NCBI GenBank assembly: GCA_022601195.1
Contig: JAHZIX010000045.1
Coordinates: 692,884-756,883 of the forward strand
Direction of reading: 5' to 3'
Length of the DNA: 64,000 bases
From: Deltaproteobacteria bacterium
GTDB lineage: Bacteria > Acidobacteriota > Thermoanaerobaculia > Multivoradales > JAHZIX01
The position numbers and the translations under genes are program-made. Positions 15,972 to 24,886 of the stretch are shown here, one piece after another (the stretch's first letter is position 1; each line of letters opens with the position of its first letter). Under the pieces are notes generated by a model. That model was not told where the DNA came from. It saw only the letters and a program-made list of their open reading frames with translations, and ran no database searches.

Positions 15972-18557
15972 ATGATCTCGAAGGAGCCTGGATTGTCCAG
16001 TCAGCCGACGGTGTTTCAACCCATCCGGGGTGCTGCCCTGGCAGCTCTCTTGCTGGCTTCGGCAATGTCCATTTCGGCAGTATTCCCTTTGGCAGTGTTC
16101 GCATCGGACTCGATGGGCCAGCAAGAGCCCGAGGCCGGTCAACAGGAGCCAGGGAGCTCTTCCGAGGAGGACGCGAGTCCGGTCTCTGCCCCAGGGGAGC
16201 CGCAGACTTCCGAGGAAGCAGCCGCCAACCAGGAACGTCCCGACCAGGATGTTCCTGACCTGGAAGGTTCCGACAACGAAGATTCCGACAAGATCGTGAA
16301 GCCTTCCGACAAGCCGATTTCTGAGATGACCCCAGAAGAGGTGAGACGGTTTCGGGCTTGGCGTCAGCAGCAGCTGGCGGAGAGAGGGAAAGCAAACAAG
16401 GAAGATGCCGCTCCTCCCGGAAGCGTAACCTTCGAGCTTTCCTTTCCTCCTGGAAAAGGGGGAGGCAGCGCCAGCGGCTGGGCTGGTGGCATTCGCTATC
16501 AGCGAGAGGACCTGGCAGTGCTCTCCGATGGGGTCGAAATTCTCTATCAGGAAATCAAGATCAGCGCTGACACCGTGGAGGTGGACCTGACGGAGAAAAA
16601 CGTCATGGCCTTCGGCAACGTGATCCTGGATCAGGGGCCTCGGCGTTTGGCGGGCTCGACTCTGACCTTCGACTTCGAATCGAAGACGGGTACCGTCACC
16701 AATGCCAGCGCTTATGTCGACCCAGACTTTTACTTTTCAGGAACGGAAGTCTCCAAGACCGGTGAGAACACCTACTCGGTAGTGGACGGCACCTTTACCT
16801 CTTGCGACGGTGACTCTCCTCCTTGGAGCTTTCATCTGGGCCGGGCGGACATCGAAGTGGATGGATATGCCCGGATCCACCATGCTTCCATGCGAGTGAA
16901 GAAGGCACCGGTGCTGTACCTGCCTTACATGCTGTGGCCCGTCAAGGCGGATCGCACCTCTGGAATGCTGGTCCCCAACATCGGCTACTCGAAGCGCCGC
17001 GGTGCCTATTTGGGATTGGCCTATTACCAGGTTCTGGGGCAAAGCTACGACACCACCTTTCACCTCGATCTCTACAGCAAAGAGTTCTTTGGCCTGGGCA
17101 ATGAGTTTCGCTATCAACCCACCGAGGGCACCAAGGGCTTGTTCAAGGGCTATGCCATTCGAGATCCCTCCGACGGTGATTGGCGCTGGAAGATCGACCT
17201 GCTGCACGAGACCACAGACCTTCCTAAAGGGATGCGTGGAGTTCTCAAGATCCAAGAGTTTTCGGACTTCGATTTTTTCCGGGATTTTGAGCGGAACATC
17301 GATCGCAACAGTCGGCGAAGTCTGGAGTCCAAAGGGTTTGTGAGTGGCAACTGGGGGAATCACTCCCTCAATATTCTGGCCCAGCGCCAAGAGACGTTTG
17401 TCTCTGACGACCGGTCAGTGGTTCTCGAGCGGTTGCCGGAAGTGGAATATCGACTGCGGCCGACGAAGCTAGGCCGGTTGCCGCTTTTTCTTCAGCTGGA
17501 AAGCTCGGCCAGCTTCCTAGGGGTCGACCGGTCGTCGGCCCAGGACGGTACCTATGGGCGGGTCGATTTGGCTCCCCAGCTGATTTTGCCCCTCAAAGTG
17601 GCTCCCTGGCTATCAGCTTCTCTGGGAGGGGGGTACCGCTCGACTTGGTACGGGGAGAGCCTCGGCACGAATGCTGACGGCGAGAACGGCTTTACGGGCG
17701 ATTCTGTGACCCGAGACTTTCCTTTTGCCAGCGCCTCCATCGTCGGGCCCTCCTTTTCGAGGATTTTCGATCGGGAAAAAGGTGCCTTCAGCAAGCTCAA
17801 GCACGTTATCGAGCCCCGCTGGCAGTACCGTTTCTTCGGTGATATCGACAACCGGAGTGAAATTCCCCTCTTCGATGAGATCGACCGACTTCGTTCCTCG
17901 AACGTTGGTACGTTTTCCTTGTCGAACCGCTTGCTGGCGAAACCCCGACCCAAGGATGGGGAAGAAGAAGGAAAAGGTGGCGGTGCTTGTGAAATCCTGC
18001 TCTGGGAGATCTCCCGCCAGTACAGCTTCGACCAGGATCAGCCTCTACAGCGGGGAGCCTTTGTTCCGGCTCTTCCTGGTTCCATGGAAGACGGTGGTGA
18101 CGGCACCGTGGAGCGCAAGGCGGGCCCGATTTCCAACTTGATTCGTTTTTCTCCCAGCGAGCGAACCAATTTGACCGCCCGGGTTACCTACAACACCCTG
18201 TTTTCCCAGCTCACGTCCACCTCCCTTTCTGGCAAGCTTGCCCTCGGACGGCAAAGCGTGGACCTCAGCTGGCGTACTAGCTGGAACGCGGAATCCGGGG
18301 AGAAGAGATCCGACCAGGTTCGTCTCGGAACGGATCTCAACCTCCTTCCGGAGCGTTTGCGGTTGCGCACGGACCTAGTCTTCAACGTAGAAGAGAGCTT
18401 GTTGCAGCAGCAGCGCTACCTCCTGGAGTACCGCGCTCAGTGCTACGGCATTCGCCTGGAATGGCGTGATGTGATTTTCGGCGACGAGAGAGATCAGGAT
18501 ATTCGCTTCTCTCTGACTCTGAAGAATGTCGGGACCTTCCTCGATCTGACCAACTGA
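15972..18557 (+). CDS. lptD: LPS assembly outer-membrane protein LptD
   Basis: About 861 residues from ATG 15972; an upstream ATG at 15873 lies inside the thiolase gene. A signal peptide-like segment is followed by an unusual acidic, Ser/Pro/Gln-rich region (about 45-120) containing short repeats. An OstA/LptA-like beta-jellyroll domain comes next (IRYQREDLAVLSDGVEI...), then the LptD beta-barrel region, beginning PVLYLPYMLWPVKADRTSGMLVPNIGYS. LptD forms the outer-membrane translocon for lipopolysaccharide. It precedes nucleotide-sugar genes, which fits a surface-glycan locus. Confidence 0.92.
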   Translation: MISKEPGLSSQPTVFQPIRGAALAALLLASAMSISAVFPLAVFASDSMGQQEPEAGQQEPGSSSEEDASPVSAPGEPQTSEEAAANQERPDQDVPDLEGSDNEDSDKIVKPSDKPISEMTPEEVRRFRAWRQQQLAERGKANKEDAAPPGSVTFELSFPPGKGGGSASGWAGGIRYQREDLAVLSDGVEILYQEIKISADTVEVDLTEKNVMAFGNVILDQGPRRLAGSTLTFDFESKTGTVTNASAYVDPDFYFSGTEVSKTGENTYSVVDGTFTSCDGDSPPWSFHLGRADIEVDGYARIHHASMRVKKAPVLYLPYMLWPVKADRTSGMLVPNIGYSKRRGAYLGLAYYQVLGQSYDTTFHLDLYSKEFFGLGNEFRYQPTEGTKGLFKGYAIRDPSDGDWRWKIDLLHETTDLPKGMRGVLKIQEFSDFDFFRDFERNIDRNSRRSLESKGFVSGNWGNHSLNILAQRQETFVSDDRSVVLERLPEVEYRLRPTKLGRLPLFLQLESSASFLGVDRSSAQDGTYGRVDLAPQLILPLKVAPWLSASLGGGYRSTWYGESLGTNADGENGFTGDSVTRDFPFASASIVGPSFSRIFDREKGAFSKLKHVIEPRWQYRFFGDIDNRSEIPLFDEIDRLRSSNVGTFSLSNRLLAKPRPKDGEEEGKGGGACEILLWEISRQYSFDQDQPLQRGAFVPALPGSMEDGGDGTVERKAGPISNLIRFSPSERTNLTARVTYNTLFSQLTSTSLSGKLALGRQSVDLSWRTSWNAESGEKRSDQVRLGTDLNLLPERLRLRTDLVFNVEESLLQQQRYLLEYRAQCYGIRLEWRDVIFGDERDQDIRFSLTLKNVGTFLDLTN
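16230..16289 (+). repeat. Four degenerate 15-bp repeats in lptD
   Basis: Four consecutive 15-bp units each end in CCNGAC and encode QERPD, QDVPD, LEGSD and NEDSD. They sit in the acidic N-terminal linker of LptD, between the signal peptide and the OstA domain. The pattern suggests expansion by slippage followed by drift. Confidence 0.55.
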
Positions 18558-18558
18558 T

Positions 18559-18576
18559 CCTCTTCGGGCGAAGAGG
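18559..18576 (+). terminator. Hairpin directly after lptD
   Basis: A perfect 7-bp stem, CCTCTTC / GAAGAGG with loop GGGC, begins one base after the lptD stop. There is no T-tract, so it may be a weak terminator, an RNA-stability element, or chance. It lies in the 67-bp gap before the nucleotidyltransferase gene. Confidence 0.35.
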
Positions 18577-18624
18577 GCCACGAGCTCTGCGGCGCCCGGT
18601 GAGCCGAACTCTGAATAGGAAATC

Positions 18625-19695
18625 ATGATGAAAGGCTTGATCTTGTCCGGCGGAAAAGGAACGAGGTTGCGACCTCTGACCTATACCTCGGCCAAGCAAC
18701 TCGTCCCTATCGCCAACAAGCCGGTGCTGTTTTTTTGCATCGAATCTGTGGTGGCTGCAGGGATCACCGAGATCGGAATCGTGGTCGGGGACACCCGGGA
18801 TGAGATTCGCGCAGCGGTTGGAGATGGCTCTGCCTTTGGCGCCCGGGTTACCTATATCGAGCAGGACCAGCCCCGCGGCCTGGCCCATGCGGTCCTCATC
18901 GCTGAAGAGTTCTTGGGTGATGACCCGTTCGTCATGTATCTGGGAGACAACCTGATCGCCGGTGGCATCACCGGCTTGGTGGAAGAGTTTCAGCAGCTCG
19001 GCCCAGCGGCCGAGATTCTCCTGGCCAGCGTGGAGAATCCCCAGCAGTTTGGTGTTGCCGAGTTGACCGAGGAAGGCGTCGTTCGCCGCCTGGTGGAGAA
19101 ACCGAAGGAGCCGAAAAGTAATCTCGCGCTGGTCGGCGTTTACATGTTCAGCAAGGAGATCTTCGAGTCGGTCAAGCGAATTCGCCCTTCGGCCCGCGGA
19201 GAGTTAGAGATCACTGACGCGATTCAGGATCTCATCGACCGCGGCCTCACGGTTCACCCTCACCAGGTCAAGGGATGGTGGAAAGACACCGGCAAGCTGG
19301 ACGACATGTTGGAGGCCAACCGGATCATGCTGGACAATATCCATGACAACGGCAGGAGCAACTGGCCCGAGGACGTTCGCGTCGAGGGGCGGGTCGAGAT
19401 CGGAGAAGGGGTCGAGTTGGTCGACTCGCTCATCCGAGGCCCGGTGGTGATTGGCGCTGGTGCCCGCATTGAGAATGCCTTTGTCGGTCCGTATACCTCC
19501 ATTGGAGCTGGGTGCAGTCTAAAGCGCTGCGAGGTGGAGAATTCGATCATTCTCTCCAATTGCCAGATCCGCGATATTCCCTTGCGCATCGACGGCTCGC
19601 TGATTGGCCGCAACGCTCGGATCGTCAAGACAGACTTCAAGCCCAAGGCCTACCGGTTCATGCTCGGCGACAACTCCGAAGTCGGTATTACCTGA
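18625..19695 (+). CDS. Glucose-1-phosphate thymidylyltransferase-like protein, long form
   Basis: 356 residues. The N-terminal nucleotidyltransferase domain has the signature LSGGKGTRLRPLTYTSAKQLVPI, the metal-binding YLGDN and the EKPKEPKSNLALVGVYMF block. After about residue 240 comes a left-handed beta-helix with hexapeptide-like repeats (EGRVEIGEGVELVDSLIRGPVVIGAGARI). The protein is longer than classical RmlA (~290 residues) and matches the long RmlA-type family that has this C-terminal beta-helix. It probably activates a hexose-1-phosphate to dTDP-sugar. It is followed 27 bp later by an RfbD-like gene, supporting deoxysugar synthesis. Confidence 0.9.
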   Translation: MMKGLILSGGKGTRLRPLTYTSAKQLVPIANKPVLFFCIESVVAAGITEIGIVVGDTRDEIRAAVGDGSAFGARVTYIEQDQPRGLAHAVLIAEEFLGDDPFVMYLGDNLIAGGITGLVEEFQQLGPAAEILLASVENPQQFGVAELTEEGVVRRLVEKPKEPKSNLALVGVYMFSKEIFESVKRIRPSARGELEITDAIQDLIDRGLTVHPHQVKGWWKDTGKLDDMLEANRIMLDNIHDNGRSNWPEDVRVEGRVEIGEGVELVDSLIRGPVVIGAGARIENAFVGPYTSIGAGCSLKRCEVENSIILSNCQIRDIPLRIDGSLIGRNARIVKTDFKPKAYRFMLGDNSEVGIT

Positions 19696-19722
19696 ACGCA
19701 GCTTCGGGGAGAGGTCGGCCAG

Positions 19723-20580
19723 ATGCGAACACTGATTCTTGGCGGTAGGGGCATGCTTGGTCAGGCGGTGCTGGCCCGGGTGCGAAGAAGCGGCTCCGCT
19801 GCTCTCGCCCTGTCGCACCGCCAGGCAGACATTACCGATCCCAGCACTCTTTGCTATTGGGCAGACACGTTTCGGCCTCAGCTGATCGTCAACTGCGCAG
19901 CCTTGACCCGAGTCGATGACTGCGAGACCGAGGTCGACGAGGCCATGCAGGTCAATGGCGAGGCGGTTGCCAACGTCGTAGCCATGGCAGCACGGGTCGA
20001 GGCTCGTTTGATTCAAGTGTCTACGGACTACGTGTTCGATGGCTCGGGAACCAAACCCTACCGGGAGCAAGACGAAACTGGCCCCCGGTCCGTCTACGGA
20101 CGAAGCAAGCTGCTAGGGGAGAGCCATGCTTTGGCCTACGAACGCTCCCTAGTGGTTCGAGTGTCCTGGCTATTTGGCCCGGGCGGCGGGAACTTCGTAG
20201 CAACAATGCTGCGATTGATCAGGCAGGGGCATCGCCACTTGCGAGTGGTCGATGATCAGGTGGGAGCACCCACCTACACGGGATATCTGGCGGCCGCTCT
20301 ATTGCAGCTAGCGGAAACGCCCACTTCGGGGCTACTCCACTACCGGAATAGGGAGGCGGTTTCCTGGTATGACTTTACTCGTGAGATCGTTCGCCAATGG
20401 GACCCCACCGTGGAGGTGGAACCGGTGTCGACGGAAGCCTTCCCGCGTCCCGCACCGAGACCAGAATTTTCCGTTCTAGATATTGAAACATGCCAGCGAG
20501 CCCTGGGCCGGCCAGTGGAAGCCTGGTCCGCAGGGCTGGCAGAATACCTGGCGGAATTCCGCCGAGGAACACACTTATGA
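19723..20580 (+). CDS. dTDP-4-dehydrorhamnose reductase family protein
   Basis: 285 residues, the usual RmlD length. The NAD(P)-binding GGRGMLGQAV motif is at the N-terminus, followed by VNCAALTRVDDCE, VSTDYVFDG and the catalytic YGRSKLLGE. WLFGPGGGNFVATMLRL and VDDQVGAPTYTGYLA are typical of the family. It would reduce the 4-keto group of dTDP-4-keto-rhamnose. No rmlB or rmlC is in the window, so the pathway must be completed elsewhere or the substrate differs. Its stop overlaps the next ATG (ATGA). Confidence 0.9.
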   Translation: MRTLILGGRGMLGQAVLARVRRSGSAALALSHRQADITDPSTLCYWADTFRPQLIVNCAALTRVDDCETEVDEAMQVNGEAVANVVAMAARVEARLIQVSTDYVFDGSGTKPYREQDETGPRSVYGRSKLLGESHALAYERSLVVRVSWLFGPGGGNFVATMLRLIRQGHRHLRVVDDQVGAPTYTGYLAAALLQLAETPTSGLLHYRNREAVSWYDFTREIVRQWDPTVEVEPVSTEAFPRPAPRPEFSVLDIETCQRALGRPVEAWSAGLAEYLAEFRRGTHL

Positions 20581-21554
20581 CAAGAGCACTGATCACTGGA
20601 ATCACCGGCTTTGCCGGATCTCACCTCGCCGACTATCTACTCGCTGAACATCCAGATGTAGAGGTCTTTGGCATCTATCGGTGGCGAAGCCGAATGGAGA
20701 ATATCGAGCATTTGGACTCGAAGATTCGGCTTCGAGAAGCAGATTTACGGGACTACACATCTCTCCATCAAGTGTTGGACGAAGTTCGACCAAGCTATAT
20801 TTTTCACCTCGCCGCTCAAAGCTATGTGCCGTCTAGTTGGCGGGCTCCCACGGAGACCTTGACCACCAATGTCTCCGGCCAGACCCATCTTTTCGAGGCC
20901 ATCCGTGCCCTGGAGATCGATCCGGTTGTGCAGATCGCTTGCTCCAGCGAGGAGTATGGTCTGGTGAAGCCCGAGGAGACGCCCATCACGGAGCTCAATC
21001 CTCTCCGCCCCTTGTCCCCCTATGCGGTCTCCAAGGTGGCCCAGGACCTGCTCGGCTACCAATACTTCCAGAGCTACGGCCTCAAGGCGATTCGTACCCG
21101 AGGTTTCAACCATACCGGGCCTCGTCGGGGACCGGTGTTTGTCGCTTCGAACTTTTCCCAGCAGATCGCCTCCATCGAGGCCGGTTTGAGAGAGCCGGTC
21201 ATTTCGGTAGGGAACCTGACCGCGATTCGCGACTTTACCGACGTGCGCGACATGGTGCGGGCCTATTGGCTCGCGGTGACTCGCGGCAAACCCGGTGAGG
21301 CCTACAACATTGCTTCCGGTCATGGAATCACCATTCAGGAGCTCCTGGATCGCTTGCTCGCCATGAGCACCGTCAAGGTAGAGGTCAGGGAAGATCCGGA
21401 GCGGCTGCGTCCGTCGGATGTGGAAATTCTAGTGGGAGATAGCTCGAAATTCCGAGGCGACACCGGCTGGGAGCCGCAGATCACTCTCGAACAGACTCTG
21501 AGCGACCTACTGGACTACTGGCGCAAACGCCTGGCAAAGCAAGCTCAAGGCTGA
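20577..21554 (+). CDS. GDP-mannose 4,6-dehydratase-like SDR epimerase/dehydratase
   Basis: 325 residues from ATG 20577, overlapping the previous stop. An extended short-chain dehydrogenase: GITGFAGSHLADYLL for NAD(P) binding, HLAAQSYVPSSW, CSSEEYG with the catalytic Ser/Glu region, and SPYAVSKVAQD with the Tyr-Lys pair. RGFNHTGPRRGPVFVASNF and the late RPSDVEILVGDSSKFRGDTGW block closely fit the Gmd/Rmd family of GDP-mannose dehydratases and GDP-4-keto-6-deoxymannose reductases. It and the next gene form a likely pair making a GDP-6-deoxyhexose. Which of the two is the dehydratase is not settled by sequence alone. Confidence 0.85.
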   Translation: MTRALITGITGFAGSHLADYLLAEHPDVEVFGIYRWRSRMENIEHLDSKIRLREADLRDYTSLHQVLDEVRPSYIFHLAAQSYVPSSWRAPTETLTTNVSGQTHLFEAIRALEIDPVVQIACSSEEYGLVKPEETPITELNPLRPLSPYAVSKVAQDLLGYQYFQSYGLKAIRTRGFNHTGPRRGPVFVASNFSQQIASIEAGLREPVISVGNLTAIRDFTDVRDMVRAYWLAVTRGKPGEAYNIASGHGITIQELLDRLLAMSTVKVEVREDPERLRPSDVEILVGDSSKFRGDTGWEPQITLEQTLSDLLDYWRKRLAKQAQG

Positions 21555-21555
21555 C

Positions 21556-22443
21556 GTGCGGGTCTTCATCACGGGGATAAGCGGCTTTGTGGGGCGACGC
21601 CTAGCGGCTCGCTTCCTGGCCCAGGGGCACCGGGTCGGCGGTACTTTTCTCGGCGCTGATCCGGGCCTACCGGAGCTCGAGGCTGCCGAGGTAGATCTCG
21701 GCGACCGGTCTCTCGTGGCCTCGGTGATTGGGGAACAGGACCCGGACGTGGTGATTCACCTAGGAGGTCTGAGTCACGTGGGGGCTTCTTGGCAGCGCAT
21801 GGCGGACTACTTTCAAGTCAACGTCATGGGGACCGAAAACTTGCTTCGAGGGGCGCGCGGGCGGCGGGTTTTGTTCGCCTCCAGCTCAGAGGTGTACGGC
21901 TTGGTTCCCGAAGAAGAGCAACCCATTCGGGAGGATCGCGCTGTTGCACCTCGAACTCCCTATGCGCTCACCAAGGCCGCAGCAGAGCGCTTGGCCTTGG
22001 CACAAGGGGCGATCGTGGTGCGCTCTTTCAACGCGGTGGGGCCAGGGCAGGCCGAGACCTTCGCCCTGCCTGCCTTCACTCGTCAACTGGCAGCGATCGA
22101 AGCTGGGCTCCAGGAACCAGTTCTCAAAGTGGGTAACCTGGAGGCCAGAAGAGACTTCGTGCATATCGACGACGTGGCCGAGGCCTATTGCCGGTTGGCT
22201 GAGAGGGGCGAGGAAGGTAAGGTCTACAATCTGGCTTCTGGAATCGTCCACTCAATCGGCGAGGCTCTGAGCCGCCTGGTGGTCCACAGCCGGCTCGAAG
22301 TGCAGCTGGAAACGGATCCGGAGAGAGTCCGACCAGTGGATATGCCGCTGCTGTGCGGTGACGCTTCGGCCCTGCGGGGCCTAGGGTGGTCACCGACGCG
22401 AGGGCTCGATCAAGCTCTCCAAGACCTATGGAGCAATCGATGA
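21556..22443 (+). CDS. NAD-dependent epimerase/dehydratase, GDP-deoxyhexose reductase-like
   Basis: 295 residues from a GTG one base after the previous stop. It has GISGFVGRRLAARFL, VIHLGGLSHVGASW, FASSSEVYG and TPYALTKAAAERLA (Tyr-Lys), and a C-terminal RPVDMPLLCGDASALRGLGW block that parallels the preceding protein. The two share the same family but are clearly different in sequence, consistent with a dehydratase-reductase pair. The last bases overlap the start of the prenol kinase fusion gene. Confidence 0.85.
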   Translation: MRVFITGISGFVGRRLAARFLAQGHRVGGTFLGADPGLPELEAAEVDLGDRSLVASVIGEQDPDVVIHLGGLSHVGASWQRMADYFQVNVMGTENLLRGARGRRVLFASSSEVYGLVPEEEQPIREDRAVAPRTPYALTKAAAERLALAQGAIVVRSFNAVGPGQAETFALPAFTRQLAAIEAGLQEPVLKVGNLEARRDFVHIDDVAEAYCRLAERGEEGKVYNLASGIVHSIGEALSRLVVHSRLEVQLETDPERVRPVDMPLLCGDASALRGLGWSPTRGLDQALQDLWSNR

Positions 22444-23816
22444 CATCTCCAGCCTCTTCCTCAAGGAGTACCCAGAAGCTCACCGGCGGTGAGTTGGCTC
22501 GCAAAGGCGTCCATATGTCGGTGGGCTTCATCGCCTTTGCGGTGCGTTTTCTTGGCCCCTTGGGCTCGGCTCTGGCCGCCCTGGCAGCGACTCTTTTCAA
22601 TCTGTTGGTGCTTCCCCGCATCGGTGGAAAAAAGCTGTGGAGACAAGGAGAGACAGCTCGAGGCTCATCCTTGGGCATCGTGCTCTACCCGCTGGCAGTC
22701 CTACTGCTGATTCTCTGCTTCTGGAAGAAATTGGAAGTGGCGGCAGCTGTGTGGGGGATCCTTGCCTTCGGGGACGGAATGGCTTCTCTGGTGGGAATGA
22801 CTCTGGGCCGAAGTAAGTTGCCTTGGAACTCGGCGAAGAGCTGGGCCGGCACGACGGCTTACGCGGTATTCGGCTCCGTGGGCTGTGCGGTTCTATTGCT
22901 GTGGACCGCCCAAGGGAGCGGTCGAGAGTACGCTCTCGGCTTCGCTATCGCCGTTTCCGTAGCGGCTGCCGTTCTGGCAGCTGCCCTGGAGTCCCTACCT
23001 CAAGGTCTCGACGACAATATTGGCGTTCCCCTGATCACCGGGCTTTTCCTTTATTGCCTACTGCTCACTCAGGGTCAGGGTCTTCCCTGGGCCGAGGCGG
23101 AGCTCTGGTCCCGTTTGGGTTGGGCGGTGGGGGTCAACCTGGCACTCGCCGGCCTGGGCTATGCCGCCCGATCCGTATCGATCTCCGGAGCACTAGCAGG
23201 TTTTCTGGTGGGCACGGCCATCTATGTCAGTCTCGGTTGGCGGGGCTATTCGCTGCTGCTCGCCTTTTTCGTCCTCGGTACGGCGGCCACCAAGCTCGGC
23301 TACCAACGCAAAGCTGCCCAGGGCTTGGCCCAGGAAGGTGGCGGGCGCCGGGGAGTGCGGCACGCCCTGGCCAATACTTCGGTTGCTGCAGCGTGTGCGT
23401 TTTTTGCCATCATGACGCCCTACGGCGGGCTGTTCGTCCTCGCCTTTGCCGCCGCTTTCGCCACCAAGACCTCAGACACCGCGGCCAGTGAGATCGGTCA
23501 GTTGTGGGGCAAGCGCACCTTTCTCATCACGAGCCTTCGACCTGTCCCCCGAGGGACGGAAGGAGCGGTCTCTTTGGAAGGTACGGTAGCGGGAATCTTG
23601 GCTTCGGTGCTGGTAGCGGCTCTCGGAGTCGTCGTGGGCCTCTATGGCTGGTCCGGTGCCGCGGTGGTAGTAGTGGCGGCTTTCGTTGGGACGACCATGG
23701 AAAGTCTGGTGGGAGCGACCCTCGAGAAGAGAGGGCTCCTGGACAACGAAGCCGTGAATTTTCTCAATACCCTCGTGGGCGCTTTGACGGCCGCGGCACT
23801 CTATCCGTGGATCTAG
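22440..23816 (+). CDS. Fused prenol kinase: CTP-dependent phytol kinase-like (VTE5) plus DUF92 (VTE6-like)
   Basis: About 458 residues from ATG 22440 (ATGA overlap); ATG 22428 is the alternative. The N-terminal ~200 residues match the dolichol/phytol kinase family: ELARKGVHMSVGF, RGSSLGIVLYPLAV, FGDGMASLVGMTLG and LPWNSAKSWAGT. The C-terminal ~240 residues match DUF92/TMEM19: VLGTAATKLGYQRKAA, GGGRRGVRHALANTS, AFATKTSDTAASEIG, PRGTEGAVSLEGTVAG and NEAVNFLNTL. In plants these two activities phosphorylate phytol to phytyl phosphate, then to phytyl diphosphate. One polypeptide here could do both steps, feeding the UbiA enzyme next door. The true alcohol substrate is unknown. Confidence 0.85.
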   Translation: MTSPASSSRSTQKLTGGELARKGVHMSVGFIAFAVRFLGPLGSALAALAATLFNLLVLPRIGGKKLWRQGETARGSSLGIVLYPLAVLLLILCFWKKLEVAAAVWGILAFGDGMASLVGMTLGRSKLPWNSAKSWAGTTAYAVFGSVGCAVLLLWTAQGSGREYALGFAIAVSVAAAVLAAALESLPQGLDDNIGVPLITGLFLYCLLLTQGQGLPWAEAELWSRLGWAVGVNLALAGLGYAARSVSISGALAGFLVGTAIYVSLGWRGYSLLLAFFVLGTAATKLGYQRKAAQGLAQEGGGRRGVRHALANTSVAAACAFFAIMTPYGGLFVLAFAAAFATKTSDTAASEIGQLWGKRTFLITSLRPVPRGTEGAVSLEGTVAGILASVLVAALGVVVGLYGWSGAAVVVVAAFVGTTMESLVGATLEKRGLLDNEAVNFLNTLVGALTAAALYPWI

Positions 23817-23842
23817 AGATCGATTCCAGAGAATATCGACCG

Positions 23843-23884
23843 CCTGCACCCTTCGGCAGGTAAGCCGGACCTCGGTATCCGAGG
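23843..23884 (+). promoter_or_regulatory. Two small hairpins in the leader of the UbiA gene
   Basis: The 83-bp gap before the UbiA gene holds CCTGC/GCAGG (23843-23847 with 23856-23860) and CCTCGG-TAT-CCGAGG (23870-23884). The second ends three bases before the AGAGG ribosome-binding site of the TTG-started gene. They could act as a weak terminator or tune translation. Confidence 0.3.
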
Positions 23885-23899
23885 CTAGAGGAAAACACC

Positions 23900-24886
23900 T
23901 TGAGCAAGACTTCCCACTACGTCAAGTTAGCCAGGCCTTTCACCTTGTTGCCACCGCTTTTTGGGATCGTTTCCGGAGCGATCTGTGCCTTCGGATCGGT
24001 GCACAACCCGGACCCTCTGAGCCGGCTGACGCTTTCCGTCTTGTTGACGGTGGCTCTCGGTTCCCTTTGCGCTAGTTTCATGAATGCCGCCTCCAATGCC
24101 ATCAATCAGATTTATGACCTGGAGATCGACCGCCTCAACAAACCGAATCGGCCCCTGGTGACCGGCGCTCTGTCGATCCGGGAGGCCTGGGCCTTCACCT
24201 GGGTGTTTTACGCTCTGGCCCTGATTCCTACCTGGTTGGTGGTGGTGTACCCCTTCAACACCCTCATGGCAAAACTGGGAGCCCCCCTCTCCCATCACGA
24301 GACGTTTTTCGTCTACCTGGCGGGATTGGTTTTTACCTTCGTCTATTCAGCACCCCAATTGGGTCGCACCAAGACCTTGGGCTTCTTGGCCAGTCTGACC
24401 ATCGCCCTCCCCCGGGGCATGCTCTTGAAAGTGGCCGGCTGGGCCATGGTGGCTCGCATCGCCCACGCTGAGCCGTGGTACATCGGTGCTGTCTTCGGTC
24501 TATTTCTTATCGGCGCTTCCACCACCAAAGATTTTGCCGACATGGAGGGAGATCGCGCCGGCGGCTGCCGAACTCTGCCCATCGTGCACGGGGTCCGCAA
24601 GGCCGCTTGGATGATCAGCCCGTTCTTCATCTTTCCTTGGCTGCTGATCCCCCTGGGTGCCTATCTGCCAGATCCACAGAATCCGGAACACCCCATTCTC
24701 ACCGGCAACTCTCAGCTATTGGTGGCGCTAGGGATCGTCCTCACGATCTGGGGTGCCTACACGGTTTACCTCCTGCTTCGGGACCCGGACTCTCTTGCGG
24801 AAACCGAGAACCACCCATCGTGGACTCATATGTACATGATGATGATGTTCGCCCAGGTCGGCTTCGCCGTGGCCTACCTGCTGTAG
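23900..24886 (+). CDS. UbiA-family prenyltransferase
   Basis: 328 residues from a TTG start with AGAGG eight bases upstream. The first Asp-rich motif is NQIYDLEIDRLNKPNRPL (NxxxDxxxD); the second is KDFADMEGDRAGGCRTLPI, which resembles the chlorophyll synthase/homogentisate prenyltransferase branch more than heme O synthase. About eight to nine membrane helices are visible, with the active site facing the cytoplasm. Adjacent to a putative phytol/phytyl-phosphate kinase fusion, it probably uses the resulting prenyl diphosphate. The acceptor (quinone head group, glycerol phosphate or other) cannot be told. Confidence 0.87.
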   Translation: MSKTSHYVKLARPFTLLPPLFGIVSGAICAFGSVHNPDPLSRLTLSVLLTVALGSLCASFMNAASNAINQIYDLEIDRLNKPNRPLVTGALSIREAWAFTWVFYALALIPTWLVVVYPFNTLMAKLGAPLSHHETFFVYLAGLVFTFVYSAPQLGRTKTLGFLASLTIALPRGMLLKVAGWAMVARIAHAEPWYIGAVFGLFLIGASTTKDFADMEGDRAGGCRTLPIVHGVRKAAWMISPFFIFPWLLIPLGAYLPDPQNPEHPILTGNSQLLVALGIVLTIWGAYTVYLLLRDPDSLAETENHPSWTHMYMMMMFAQVGFAVAYLL

